Origin: Asticcacaulis machinosus
GTDB taxonomy: Bacteria; Pseudomonadota; Alphaproteobacteria; Caulobacterales; Caulobacteraceae
Reading direction: 5' to 3'
DNA length: 64,000 bases
Assembly (NCBI RefSeq): GCF_028550435.1
Contig: NZ_JAQQKV010000004.1
Location: forward strand, 186,001-250,000
The notes below the pieces were generated by a model, which made no database searches, was not told the DNA's origin, and worked only from the letters and a program-made list of their open reading frames with translations. Below, in pieces: positions 1-8,839 of the stretch (positions within the stretch are counted from its first letter, which is position 1; every line of letters starts with the position of its first letter). A program made the position numbers and the translations under genes.

Positions 1-425
1 AGGCCCGCCGCACCGTCATTATTGGCGCCGGTCAGGATGACGCCTATCAGGCCGTCACCATAGGCATCTGCCGCTGTTTCAAACAGAACGTCAATGGACG
101 GGCGTGAAAACAGCACGGGTTCTTCGGAAGATAGCGACAATTCATAATTGCCTTCGACCAGCAGGTGATAGTCCGGCGGGGCAAAATAGACGCAAGCTCC
201 CTCAATCGGCGTTTTATCTTCGGCCTCGATCACCCTGATTTGCGATTTTTCCTCAAACAAAGGCGCGATCAGGCTCTGGCGATGGGGCGGGACGTGAATA
301 ACGACCATGATCGGCAGCGGATAATCGGCGGGGAGGTGGGGCAATATGGCCGACAAAGCTTTTAAGCCTCCGGCCGAGGTGCCGATCACGACCGCCTGAT
401 AGGGTTTACGCGCCGGGGCGGGCAT
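1..425 (-). CDS. cheB: CheB-type protein-glutamate methylesterase (partial)
   Basis: Methylesterase that removes methyl groups (and deamidates glutamines) on chemoreceptor-like proteins; cut by the window edge, with about 141 N-terminal residues visible. The chain opens straight into the catalytic domain: GTSAGG nucleophile loop with Ser17, VIHVPP with His44, and LTGANNDGAAG near the cut end, which should carry the catalytic Asp. There is no N-terminal receiver domain, so it is not controlled by its own phospho-aspartate as classical CheB is. The ATG (423-425) overlaps the cheR stop as TGATG, so translation is coupled. It lies at the end of a response regulator - hybrid kinase - cheR - cheB run, which suggests a sensory complex built around the kinase rather than a full flagellar chemotaxis operon (inference). 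Confidence 0.88.
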   Translation of the reverse strand, partial: MPAPARKPYQAVVIGTSAGGLKALSAILPHLPADYPLPIMVVIHVPPHRQSLIAPLFEEKSQIRVIEAEDKTPIEGACVYFAPPDYHLLVEGNYELSLSSEEPVLFSRPSIDVLFETAADAYGDGLIGVILTGANNDGAAG

Positions 426-1261
426 CAGTGTGCCCCCCGCTTCTGGTACAGGCGTTCATCGCGGGAGAAGTCGCTGAAATCATCGGCATGGGGGGAAAAG
501 CGCAGGGTTTCTTTCGAGCCGAGCCCCAGAAACCCGCCGCGTGTGAGAGAATCGCGAAACAGCCCAATCGCCCGCCCTTGCAGGTCTTTGTTGAAATAGA
601 TCAGCACATTACGGCACGACACCATCTGGGTTTCGGCAAACACCGCATCCGTGACCAGCGAGTGGTCGGAAAACACCGTGCGTTTTCGCAAACTCTTGTC
701 AAACGTCGCCGCCCCGTAACCTGCGGAATAATAGTCTGACAGGGACGATTTGCCGCCCGACAAGCGGTGGTTTTCGGTAAACAGCCGCATCCGCTCCAGA
801 TCATAGACACCCGCTTCGGCCTTACGCAGGGCCTCAGGGTTGATATCGGTTGCATAGAACATGGTGCGCTCTTCAAGGCCCTCTTCGCGGAACAGGATGG
901 CAAACGAATAAAGCTCCTCACCGGTTGAGCAGCCTGCGATCCACACCTTGATCGACGGATAGGTCTTAAGATGCGGCACGACCTTTTCGCGGATGGCCCT
1001 GAAATAGGCCGGGTCGCGGAACAATTCGGACACCTGCACCGTCAGATAGGTCAGCAATTCGTCCATCATGCCGGGTTCATTCAGCACCTTGTCCTGAAGC
1101 TGGGAGAACGAGCGGCAGTCAAACCGCTCGCGGGCCTGATTCAGCCGGCGCTTGACCGATGCCATCGCATAGCCCCTGAAATCATAGTGATATTTCAGGT
1201 AGATCGCCTCCAGCAGCAGGCGTAACTCTATGTCTTCGGTGCGGGCGATGGGGTTAGGCAT
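425..1261 (-). CDS. cheR: CheR-type protein-glutamate O-methyltransferase
   Basis: SAM-dependent methyltransferase of the CheR family, 278 aa. The N-terminal all-alpha domain (about residues 10-75) contains the YHYDFRGYAMASVKRR segment typical of stand-alone CheRs. The Rossmann domain follows, with the WIAGCSTGEE SAM-binding loop near residue 110, the acidic YATDIN strand and a CRNVLIYF motif near residue 215. It lacks C-terminal TPR repeats. It starts 8 bp after the hybrid kinase stop and overlaps cheB, so the three genes are surely co-transcribed. The pairing of a CheR and a receiver-less CheB with a membrane hybrid kinase suggests that methylation tunes the kinase or an associated receptor (inference). 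No chemoreceptor gene is visible in the window. Confidence 0.93.
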   Translation of the reverse strand: MPNPIARTEDIELRLLLEAIYLKYHYDFRGYAMASVKRRLNQARERFDCRSFSQLQDKVLNEPGMMDELLTYLTVQVSELFRDPAYFRAIREKVVPHLKTYPSIKVWIAGCSTGEELYSFAILFREEGLEERTMFYATDINPEALRKAEAGVYDLERMRLFTENHRLSGGKSSLSDYYSAGYGAATFDKSLRKRTVFSDHSLVTDAVFAETQMVSCRNVLIYFNKDLQGRAIGLFRDSLTRGGFLGLGSKETLRFSPHADDFSDFSRDERLYQKRGAH

Positions 1262-1269
1262 GGCTTATC

Positions 1270-4200
1270 CTATCTGGGCATCCACACCCGTACCAGCGAC
1301 ACCAGCTTTTCGACATCCAGCGGTTTGGCCATATAGTCGTTGGCACCGGCGCTGATGCAGCGTTCCTGATCATCCTTCATAGCCTTGGCGGTCAGCATGA
1401 TCACCGGCAGTCTGGCCCAGTCCGGATTTTTTCGGATTTCACGCGTGGCGGTCAGGCCGTCCATTTCCGGCATCATGACATCCATCAGCACCAGATCGAC
1501 GGAGGTTTTGGCCGACGCTTGAGACGTGTTCAGCGACTCCAGCGCCTCACGGCCATTGCGGGCAATCTGGACGATGGCCCCCAGCGGTTCAAAGATGTTG
1601 GTGACAGCATAGACATTGCGCACGTCATCTTCGACCACCAGAATCCGGCGCCCTTCCAGCATGGCGTCGCGGTTCTTGGCCTTTTTGATCATCTTTTGCT
1701 GTTCGGGCGACAGCTCGGAGACAACCTTATGCAGGAACAGGGTGACCTCATCCAAAAGCCGTTCCGGTGACTTGGCGCCCTTGATGATGATCGATTTGGA
1801 ATAGCGGCGTAAGCGCTGCTCATCCTCGGAATTGAGGTCGCGCCCGGTATAGACAATCACCGGCGGGAAGGAATAGGCGTCTTCCTGACTTAGGGTCTCA
1901 AGCAGCGAATAGCCGGACTGATCGGGCAGGGACAGATCCAGTACCATGCAGTCAAAGGTCTCTTCTTTCAGTTTTTCAAGGCACTCGGCAGCGGTTCCGA
2001 CCGCTACGGTTTCCACGTCCTTGGTTTGGAGCAGGCGGGCCACGCTGTCGCGTTGGACGTCGTCGTCCTCCACGATCAAAATCCGGCGCACGCCGGCGGT
2101 CAGGCGGCTCTCCAGCGCCTTGAACGCCTCAACCAGTTCGTCGCGCTTGACGGGTTTCAGCATATAGCCGATCGCCCCCAGGGACAGGGCCGCATGGGTG
2201 TAGTCGTCAGCGGAGACCACGTGAACCGGAATATGGCGGGTACGCGGATCACGCTTTAAGCGGTCAAGCACTGACAGGCCCGAATGATCGGGCAGGCCGA
2301 CATCCAGCACCACGGCCTGCGGCAGGTACTGACGGGCGACACTCAGAGCGTCTTCGGCAGAGTGGGCCACCAGACAGGCAAAACCCAGTTCGTGGGCCAG
2401 ATCAAACAGGATGCGCGCAAAGGCCTCATCGTCCTCAACGATCATAATGGTCCGGCTGTTGGCGGTGAGTTTGTCGCGGTCGTCCTGAGCCGATGAGGTG
2501 GTCTCAAAGGTTTCAGGCAGCGGGGCCTTGCGGGCCTTGACGCTCGCTTTCGGGGCGGGGTGCGGTGCCAGGGCCGTCATGCTGGCGGGGACAGTTGCGA
2601 CGGGCAAGGGTACATCGCGGGCCTCAACCTCGGCCGGATCATAGGTCTGCGGAATGGTGATAGTGAAGGTCGAGCCCTGACCATAGGTGCTTTGCAGGGT
2701 GATCGCGCCGCCCAGCAGACGGGCCAGTTCGCGCGAAATCGACAGCCCCAAACCGGTGCCACCATATTTGCGGCTAATGGTGCCGTCGGCTTGCCGGAAA
2801 GCGTCGAACACCGTCTTTTGGTGGTCTTCGGAAATGCCAATGCCGGTATCGGTGACGCTGAAGGCAATCTTGCCGTCAGCCGCCGGTTTCACCGTCAGGC
2901 GGACCTCTCCGCGTTCGGTAAACTTAAAGGCATTGGACAAAAGGTTTTTCAGCACCTGCTCCAGCCGCAGGCGGTCGGTTTCAACCATATCCGGCACGCC
3001 CGGTTCGATTTTTGTGATAAACCTAAGGCCCTTATCGCCGGCCACCGGATCAAAGGTGCGGGTCATGTCGGTGACCAGACGCTGCACTGATACGGTCTCG
3101 GCGCGAATTTCCATCTGTCCGGCCTCGATCTTGGACAGGTCGAGAATATCGTTGATCAGCAGCAGCAGGTCATTGCCCGACGACTGAATGGTGCGGGCAA
3201 ATTTGACCTGTTCGTCGCTCAGATTACCATTCGGATTGTCACCCAGCAGCTTGGCCAGTATCAGCGACGAATTGAGCGGGGTGCGCAGCTCGTGCGACAT
3301 ATTGGCCAGAAAATCTGACTTATAGCGGCTGGCCTGTTCCAGTTCTTGTGCCTTGAGGGTGATCTCGGATTGCGAACGCGACAGGTCGTCGCGCTGGGCT
3401 TCCAAAAGCCGGGTTTGCTCGGACAACTGCACATTGGTCTGTTCCATTTCAGCCTGCTGCTGTTCAAGGCGCAGGTGCGATTCCTTAAGCGCGCGGCTTT
3501 GTTCCTCAAGCTCTTCGTTATTGACGCGCAGTTCTTCGGACTGGGTCTGTAACTCTTCGGACTGGCGCTGGGTTTCTTCGAGCAGGTTTTGCAGGGAGGC
3601 GCGGTAATTGGCAGACTTAACCGCAACGGATATAGATTCCGCCGCCCGCTCCAGCAGGGGCGCAATCAGGTGCGACATCGGGTTTATAAAGCCCAGTTCG
3701 ATTACGCCATCGATCTGATCATCGGACTTAGACGCCGCCAGCGCCAGATGGCGCGGTCGCCATTGCCCCAGGGCGGTGCCGACGGTCAGGGCATCAGTAT
3801 CCGGCGTGTTTTCAACCGTGATGATCCCGCCCTTAAGGGCCGCCTGACCCAGAAGGCCGTCACCGGGACTGAAGGTGGCGGGCAGGTCATTCTGCGGCGG
3901 CACGCCAAAGGTGGCCACCTGTTTGAAAATGCCGCCGTCCTTGGCGTAAAAGGCTGCGGCATGGGCGCCGGTGAACTCGCACAGGAAGGTCAGCAGGTTA
4001 TTACCCAACTGGTCAAGGCGCTGTTCGCCCAGCATGGCCTGACTTAAGCCGACCTGACCGGCTTGCAACCATTCCTGACGCCGGCGCTCACTGGTTGAGC
4101 GGCGCACGATCACCGCGATGATAAAGGTCAGGATGACACCCAAAATAGCCGCCACCGCTACGCTGAGTATGGTGGCCTGATAGGCGCGCTCCATCTCGGC

Positions 4201-4749
4201 CAGACGCTGCGTCCGCCGCTGGCGCTCAGCGACCTGCATGTCATTGACCTGCGCCCGGATCGCGTCCATGTAATTTTTGCCCAGATGGCTGATGACCTCG
4301 TTCTGGGCTTCGATAAAGCCCTCCTTGCGCCGGATATCCAGCGTGCGGCTAAGTTCCGCGGACTTAGCGGCCACCAGCCCCCTGAGGACGGCAATCCTTT
4401 GTTTCTGGTTGGGGGTATCATTCATCAGGCGGTCAAGCTTGGTCAGTTCGGCCTCGGCGCTGTTCACGCCATTGGAATAGGGCACCAGATAGGCGCTGTC
4501 GCCGGTAATGATAAAGCCGCGCTGGCCGGTTTCGGCATCCTTCATCGACGACAGAACCTCACTCAGCCCCAGCAGGACATCGTGGGTTTGGGTGACCTGA
4601 AGGCTGTCGCGGTTAAGGGTTCTGATATTGCTGTAGGATACAAAACCGGAGCCGACGAAAAACAGGCCGACAAAGATAAGGCTCAGTAAAACCCAAAGAT
4701 CAGCGCGCGCCGACCGGTCGACAAATGAAAATATATCGGCGCGTTTCAT
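1270..4749 (-). CDS. CHASE3-GAF hybrid histidine kinase with three receiver domains
   Basis: Inner-membrane sensor kinase, 1159 aa. Order: TM1 about 18-40; periplasmic CHASE3-like helical domain about 45-185; TM2 about 192-216; GAF about 245-380; long glutamate- and glutamine-rich coiled coil about 385-475; HisKA with the SHELRTPLN box and phospho-acceptor His486; HATPase (NAFKFTE N-box, DTGIGI and GGTGLGLSI loops) to about 705; then three receivers with predicted phospho-acceptors Asp816 (VVLDVGLPD), Asp938 (MVLDLSLPD) and Asp1090 (LMDVMMPEMDG). The second receiver has IIIKGA where the conserved lysine loop usually reads KP, so it may be atypical. No HPt domain is present, so output must pass to another protein, possibly the adjacent single-domain regulator. 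It is followed immediately by cheR and cheB. Confidence 0.93.
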   Translation of the reverse strand: MKRADIFSFVDRSARADLWVLLSLIFVGLFFVGSGFVSYSNIRTLNRDSLQVTQTHDVLLGLSEVLSSMKDAETGQRGFIITGDSAYLVPYSNGVNSAEAELTKLDRLMNDTPNQKQRIAVLRGLVAAKSAELSRTLDIRRKEGFIEAQNEVISHLGKNYMDAIRAQVNDMQVAERQRRTQRLAEMERAYQATILSVAVAAILGVILTFIIAVIVRRSTSERRRQEWLQAGQVGLSQAMLGEQRLDQLGNNLLTFLCEFTGAHAAAFYAKDGGIFKQVATFGVPPQNDLPATFSPGDGLLGQAALKGGIITVENTPDTDALTVGTALGQWRPRHLALAASKSDDQIDGVIELGFINPMSHLIAPLLERAAESISVAVKSANYRASLQNLLEETQRQSEELQTQSEELRVNNEELEEQSRALKESHLRLEQQQAEMEQTNVQLSEQTRLLEAQRDDLSRSQSEITLKAQELEQASRYKSDFLANMSHELRTPLNSSLILAKLLGDNPNGNLSDEQVKFARTIQSSGNDLLLLINDILDLSKIEAGQMEIRAETVSVQRLVTDMTRTFDPVAGDKGLRFITKIEPGVPDMVETDRLRLEQVLKNLLSNAFKFTERGEVRLTVKPAADGKIAFSVTDTGIGISEDHQKTVFDAFRQADGTISRKYGGTGLGLSISRELARLLGGAITLQSTYGQGSTFTITIPQTYDPAEVEARDVPLPVATVPASMTALAPHPAPKASVKARKAPLPETFETTSSAQDDRDKLTANSRTIMIVEDDEAFARILFDLAHELGFACLVAHSAEDALSVARQYLPQAVVLDVGLPDHSGLSVLDRLKRDPRTRHIPVHVVSADDYTHAALSLGAIGYMLKPVKRDELVEAFKALESRLTAGVRRILIVEDDDVQRDSVARLLQTKDVETVAVGTAAECLEKLKEETFDCMVLDLSLPDQSGYSLLETLSQEDAYSFPPVIVYTGRDLNSEDEQRLRRYSKSIIIKGAKSPERLLDEVTLFLHKVVSELSPEQQKMIKKAKNRDAMLEGRRILVVEDDVRNVYAVTNIFEPLGAIVQIARNGREALESLNTSQASAKTSVDLVLMDVMMPEMDGLTATREIRKNPDWARLPVIMLTAKAMKDDQERCISAGANDYMAKPLDVEKLVSLVRVWMPR

Positions 4750-4794
4750 AACGAAGCGGCGTCCCCCAAGATGTAAGAATTTTACAAGTGGCGC

Positions 4795-5172
4795 TTAAGC
4801 CGCAGAACTGAGGCTCTGGGCTATGTCATCCAGTAGCGCCTGTAATTTTTCAATATTGGCCGGTTTGACAATGTGGTGGTGAAAACCGGCGTCTTCGGCC
4901 ATCTGACGGTGCTCCGGTTCTGAACGCCCGGTTTGGGCAATGAAAATGGTCTGCGACAGGGCCGGGTCGGCGCGCATCTGACGGCACAGATCATAACCGC
5001 TCATGCCGGGCAGGCCGATATCCATGATGATGACATGCGGCTTATAATCAGCGGCCGTGGCAATGGCAGAGCCTGCATCATGGCTGAAGCGGTAGTCGTG
5101 CCCGAACATCTCCACGATCCAGCCGGTGGTCTGGGCGAGGGCTTCATTGTCCTCAACGATCAGAATATTCAT
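4795..5172 (-). CDS. Single-domain response regulator
   Basis: A stand-alone receiver of 125 aa with no output domain. The acidic pocket (IVEDNEA), phospho-acceptor Asp51 in IMDIGLPGMSG, the TGR stretch at the conserved Thr position and the HIVKPAN lysine loop are all present. It is the first gene of the run to the hybrid kinase, with 45 bp between its stop and the kinase start. Such small regulators usually act as phospho-relay carriers or as allosteric partners of a kinase. Pairing with the three-receiver kinase is inferred from gene order only. Confidence 0.92.
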   Translation of the reverse strand: MNILIVEDNEALAQTTGWIVEMFGHDYRFSHDAGSAIATAADYKPHVIIMDIGLPGMSGYDLCRQMRADPALSQTIFIAQTGRSEPEHRQMAEDAGFHHHIVKPANIEKLQALLDDIAQSLSSAA

Positions 5173-5582
5173 AGTCCTCAGTCCCCACGCTCAGGCGCTT
5201 GAAAGCGCTTATGACGCAAGCGCGCCTGTTTGATTTGCAGTCAAGGAAGCTAGAGCATTTCAAAACTGGTGGCAATATTATAAAGGCGGAATTATGACTA
5301 AAAATGATTGATTTATCATTTGTTTATAATTTTTTGGCGCATTTTTTCGGGTTAATGATGTTTGATCGCGGGTATTTTATTTGTAAAAGTTTATTGTTAA
5401 CTATATTAATCTGAATATTTTTCAAATTTGTAATTATTTATTTTGTAGTTGTTTCATATTTTGAATAGTTAATACGATTTATACGTATTTTTATATTGCC
5501 ATTTAAATAATTGCCTGTGAGACGCACGGGCGGGCTATGATAGCTCAGGGCCGTGACAGATTCGGCCGGATCAGGTGTAATT
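5173..5582. other. AT-rich divergent intergenic region
   Basis: About 400 bp between the divergent response regulator and MprF-like genes. The stretch from about 5260 to 5515 is conspicuously AT-rich (long runs such as ATTTATTTTGTAG), unlike the GC-rich surroundings. I see no open frame of useful length, tRNA or clear hairpin. It probably holds the two divergent promoters, and its composition would suit binding by an AT-preferring nucleoid protein (inference). Confidence 0.5.
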
Positions 5583-7235
5583 ATGGCCAGTCGGTTCAGC
5601 GTTCATCAGCTTTTGGTCGATACCGCCACCCAACTTGTGCCCAAGGTGTTCGGGGCGATCATTTTCGTGGCCGGTGTGGCCCTGCTGCTGCTGGTGCTGA
5701 CGCCGATTGATCCTGATACTTTGCCGGTGGTGCAGCGCCTGTTGCCGCTGCAACTGGTCGAAGTGTCCCACATGGCGGGCACGGCGATTGCGGTGCTGTT
5801 GATACTTGTGGCGCGGGGGTTGTGGGAGCGGGTCGATACGGCCTGGTATATGGCGATTGCACTGCTGCTGCTGGGGGCGGTGGTGTCTCTGACGCGTGAG
5901 CTGGCGGTGGTGCCGGCGGTGGTGCTGGCGGTGTGCGCCGCCCTGCTGGTGCCGTGCAAGCAGGCCTTTCGACGCAAGTCCCAGTTGCTGACGCTTAAGC
6001 TGCGGCCCCTGTGGATGGGGGCGATTGCCGTGACCCTGCTGGTGATCGGGCTGGGCGGTTTTTATGCCTATGAGCAGGTGCCCTATGCCCACAAACTGTG
6101 GGGGCAGTTTGAGTATGAGGCCTCGGCCTCGCGCTTCCTGCGGGCTCTGGTCATCATGGCGGTGACGGTGGGTGTGTTTGCGCTCTACCGCCTGTTCGGC
6201 GTGGCGCGCACCGCCCCGCCCATGCCGGATGAGGACGACCTCAGCGACCTGCATGAGGTGGTGACGGAATCGGTCAATCCGCAGGCGTGGCTGGCCCTTT
6301 TGCGCGATAAGCACATCCTGTGGAGCGATGACCGAACGGCCTTTGTCATGTACGGCATCAGCGGCAAGCAGTGGGTTGTCATGGGAGAACCCGTCGGAGA
6401 TGAAGCCCACCGCACCCAACTGTGCTGGCAGCTTAAGGACATGGCGTCTCTGGCGCGCGCCAGACTGTCCTTTTACCAGATAACGCCCGCCATGCTGCCG
6501 CTGATCATCGATCTGGGGCTTACCCCCTACAAGATCGGGGAGGAGGCGCTGGTTGATGTTCAGGCCTTTTCGACCGCGGGCAAGAAGGGTATGAACCTGC
6601 GTCAGACCCTGAAGAAATATGACGCCACGGCGACGTTTGAGATCATTGAGCCGGAACAGCTTGAGCCTGAACTGCCGCGCCTGCGCGAAGTCTCCGATAC
6701 CTGGCTGAAATCCAAGGGGGCGAAAGAAAAGAAATATTCGCTCGGCTTTTTCGATGAGGCCTATATCCGCCTGATGCCGGTGGCGGTGGTGCGCATGGAC
6801 GGTAAGATCATGGCCTTTGCTAATCTGTGGCCGACCGGCGACCGCAGTGTGCTTAGTCTCGATCTGATGCGCTATGATCCGGAAAGTCCGCATGGCATTA
6901 TGGAATATCTGTTCCTGCAACTGATCTTTTACAGCCGTGACGCGGGGTATCGCTATTTCAGCATGGGGCTGGCGCCGCTGGCCGGGCTTCAGGCCTCGCC
7001 GCTCAGTCCGGTCTGGTCCAAGCTGGGCTCGCTGATCTATACGTTCGGCGGCGAAATCTATAATTTCGAGGGGCTTCGGGCCTATAAGGAAAAATTCCGG
7101 CCGCAGTGGCAACCGCGTTACTTTGCCATAGCGGGACGAGAGACGGCTCTGGTGCCCGCTCTGATCGCCCTGGCGGCCTTAGGCATTAAGTCCGACAAAC
7201 CGCATCTGGTGAAGGGTTTGGTTAAGAGAATGTAA
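5583..7235 (+). CDS. MprF C-terminal-type (DUF2156) membrane protein, short form
   Basis: Membrane protein of 550 aa. The first 200 residues hold about five to six hydrophobic segments. The rest is a tandem GNAT-like DUF2156 domain as in the aminoacyl-phosphatidylglycerol synthase part of MprF (SDDRTAFVMYGISGKQWVVMG, then LSLDLMRYDPE, FSMGLAPLAGL and the YKEKFRPQW end motif). Full MprF is about 840 aa with a flippase module of many helices; here that module is shortened. MprF enzymes transfer Lys or Ala from tRNA to phosphatidylglycerol, lowering envelope negative charge; the amino acid used here cannot be read from sequence. I chose ATG 5583 (AGGTG six bases upstream) over an in-frame GTG at 5553 with a crowded ribosome site. 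Confidence 0.82.
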   Translation: MASRFSVHQLLVDTATQLVPKVFGAIIFVAGVALLLLVLTPIDPDTLPVVQRLLPLQLVEVSHMAGTAIAVLLILVARGLWERVDTAWYMAIALLLLGAVVSLTRELAVVPAVVLAVCAALLVPCKQAFRRKSQLLTLKLRPLWMGAIAVTLLVIGLGGFYAYEQVPYAHKLWGQFEYEASASRFLRALVIMAVTVGVFALYRLFGVARTAPPMPDEDDLSDLHEVVTESVNPQAWLALLRDKHILWSDDRTAFVMYGISGKQWVVMGEPVGDEAHRTQLCWQLKDMASLARARLSFYQITPAMLPLIIDLGLTPYKIGEEALVDVQAFSTAGKKGMNLRQTLKKYDATATFEIIEPEQLEPELPRLREVSDTWLKSKGAKEKKYSLGFFDEAYIRLMPVAVVRMDGKIMAFANLWPTGDRSVLSLDLMRYDPESPHGIMEYLFLQLIFYSRDAGYRYFSMGLAPLAGLQASPLSPVWSKLGSLIYTFGGEIYNFEGLRAYKEKFRPQWQPRYFAIAGRETALVPALIALAALGIKSDKPHLVKGLVKRM

Positions 7236-7330
7236 ATTTTGTGTGCAAAAGCCCGCCTCATCCCTATGTTTGGTGTGTCGGGTGCATTGACCAAGGCTAT
7301 CATACCGCGACATTAGGGGGATATATTCAT

Positions 7331-7476
7331 TCTTCCTTCTCCGCCCCATTTTATGGGGAGGTGCCGAGTTTACGAGGCGGAGGGGTATCTTTCGTATAAA
7401 ATACCCCTCCGTCTGGTCGCTATGCTCACAGCCACCTCCCCATCTTAGCCAGGATGGCTCGATAGGGAGGAGAAAA
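7331..7476. repeat. Double-hairpin intergenic repeat, copy A (Y-X order)
   Basis: One of five copies of a roughly 140-bp element made of two related half-modules: Y (CCCCAT..ATGGGGAGGTG .. CGGAGGGGTAT) and X (ATACCCCTCCGTC .. GCTCACAGCCACCTCCCCAT), which are near reverse complements of each other. Here the order is Y then X. It fills the gap between the MprF-like gene and mipZ, and ends about 20 bp before the mipZ start. Confidence 0.85.
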
Positions 7477-7494
7477 TTATCAGGAGTAAGACGT

Positions 7495-8373
7495 TTGGCG
7501 TTCAATAAACAGGCACAGGGTCCGGCGCGTATTCTGGTGTTCGGCAATGAAAAAGGCGGGGCGGGCAAATCAACCGTCGCCATGCACATCGCCGTGGCCC
7601 TGCTGCATCAGGGTAAGTCGGTGGCCTTTATCGACCTTGATCTGCGCCAACGCTCACTTGCGCGCTTTTTCTCAAACCGTAAGGCGTGGGCGGCTGCCAA
7701 TGGCAAGGACCTGCCGCAGGCCTTTGAGCCGTTCCTGCATGATAATCCCGCCAAGCTGGTCGATGCGCCGCAGGATGAAGCCGTGGCCGCCTTTGACCGC
7801 GCCCTGGGTGAGGCGCTTGAAACCTGTGACATGGTGGTGATCGACACACCGGGCGGGGATTCGGCCATGTCGCGCCGCGCCCATATGTGCGCCGACCTGA
7901 TCCTGACACCGATGAACGACAGCTTTATCGATTTTGACCTTTTGGGGCAGGTCGATCCGGTCACCCTCGACCTCAAGCGGCCCTCGATCTATTCCGAAAC
8001 CGTTTGGAATGCCCGTAAGCACCGCGCCGTCGAAAACGGTCAGAGCATTGACTGGGTGGTCTTGCGTAACCGTCTGGCTACGACCGAAGCGCGTAACCGT
8101 AAGCGCGTCGATGAACGGGTGGCGGCCCTGTCCAAGCGAGTGGGTTTCAGGGTATCGGCGGGCCTGCGCGACCGGGTGATTTATCGTGAGTTATTCCCGT
8201 TTGGCCTGACGGTCGCCGACTTAAGCAGTGATGTCCGGCCGGTCGCGGTGTCTCTGGCCCATGTGGCGGCACGTCAGGAATTGCGCAGCGTGATGATTGA
8301 GCTTAATCTCGAACAGGGTGCCCAGATTGCGGGCGCTGTCGATGAGGATGAGCGCGAACGCGCTCAGGCGTAA
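7495..8373 (+). CDS. mipZ: MipZ, ParA/MinD-like ATPase placing the division site
   Basis: Cytoplasmic P-loop ATPase, 292 aa. In Caulobacter, MipZ dimers form a gradient from the ParB-bound origin and inhibit FtsZ, so the Z ring forms at mid-cell. The deviant Walker A loop KGGAGKST is at residues 20-27, the switch/Walker B region reads VIDTPGGDSA, and the long conserved blocks TPMNDSFIDFDLLGQVDPV, WVVLRNRLATTEARNRKR and RDRVIYRELFPFGLT are characteristic of MipZ rather than of generic ParA. The start is a TTG (7495), supported by AGGAG eight bases upstream. The C-terminal tail after the conserved helix (from about residue 265) is acidic and variable. The J-domain gene follows after about 13 bp. 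Confidence 0.95.
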   Translation: MAFNKQAQGPARILVFGNEKGGAGKSTVAMHIAVALLHQGKSVAFIDLDLRQRSLARFFSNRKAWAAANGKDLPQAFEPFLHDNPAKLVDAPQDEAVAAFDRALGEALETCDMVVIDTPGGDSAMSRRAHMCADLILTPMNDSFIDFDLLGQVDPVTLDLKRPSIYSETVWNARKHRAVENGQSIDWVVLRNRLATTEARNRKRVDERVAALSKRVGFRVSAGLRDRVIYRELFPFGLTVADLSSDVRPVAVSLAHVAARQELRSVMIELNLEQGAQIAGAVDEDERERAQA

Positions 8374-8386
8374 GGCTTAAAGGTTG

Positions 8387-8836
8387 ATGATCTATATTCT
8401 GGGTGCGCTGCTGGGCGGGTTTGCCCTTCTGGTCTGGCTGGGCCGCAAGGCCAAGGCCGGAACGCTCAAGCCCGGCCCGTGGATTCGTCAGGGCGGCACC
8501 ATCAATGCCATACTGGCGCTGATGACCTTGATTTCAGGAGGTATGAGCGTGTTTCGAGGACAGTGGATCATCGGTGGCGCGCTTATTCTGCTGGCGCTGG
8601 CGTTTTTAAGCGGGACGCGCTTTCGCTACGAAGGCGACAAAAGCCCGCAACCGGCCCGCACTGACATGACGCGGGCGGGGGCCTTCAAGGTTTTGGGCCT
8701 GACCGAAGGGGCCGACCGCAAAGCCATACTGAGCGCCTATCGCCGGCTGATGAAGGATGCCCACCCCGACCTGGGCGGCACCAAGGAAAAGGCTGCGGCG
8801 CTCAACGCCGCGCGCGATATTCTGCTGAAATCTTAA
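8387..8836 (+). CDS. Membrane-anchored J-domain protein
   Basis: Protein of 149 aa. The first half has two hydrophobic segments (about residues 2-20 and 42-70) joined by a basic glycine-rich loop. The C-terminal 55 residues are a J domain: LGLTEGADRKAILSAYRRL, then the hallmark HPD in DAHPDLGGTKEKAAALN. J domains stimulate the ATPase of DnaK-type Hsp70s. Small membrane J proteins of this DjlA/TIM14-like layout are common in alphaproteobacteria. The start is either TTG 8384 or ATG 8387; I use the ATG. It sits between mipZ and the astacin gene with short gaps, so one transcript is likely, though a functional link is not shown. Confidence 0.85.
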   Translation: MIYILGALLGGFALLVWLGRKAKAGTLKPGPWIRQGGTINAILALMTLISGGMSVFRGQWIIGGALILLALAFLSGTRFRYEGDKSPQPARTDMTRAGAFKVLGLTEGADRKAILSAYRRLMKDAHPDLGGTKEKAAALNAARDILLKS

Positions 8837-8839
8837 CCT

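Noticed and set aside
5571-7112. Long reverse-strand frame under the MprF-like gene (513 codons)
   Set aside because: His/Gln/Arg-rich composition with no domain; a shadow of the GC-rich gene on the plus strand.
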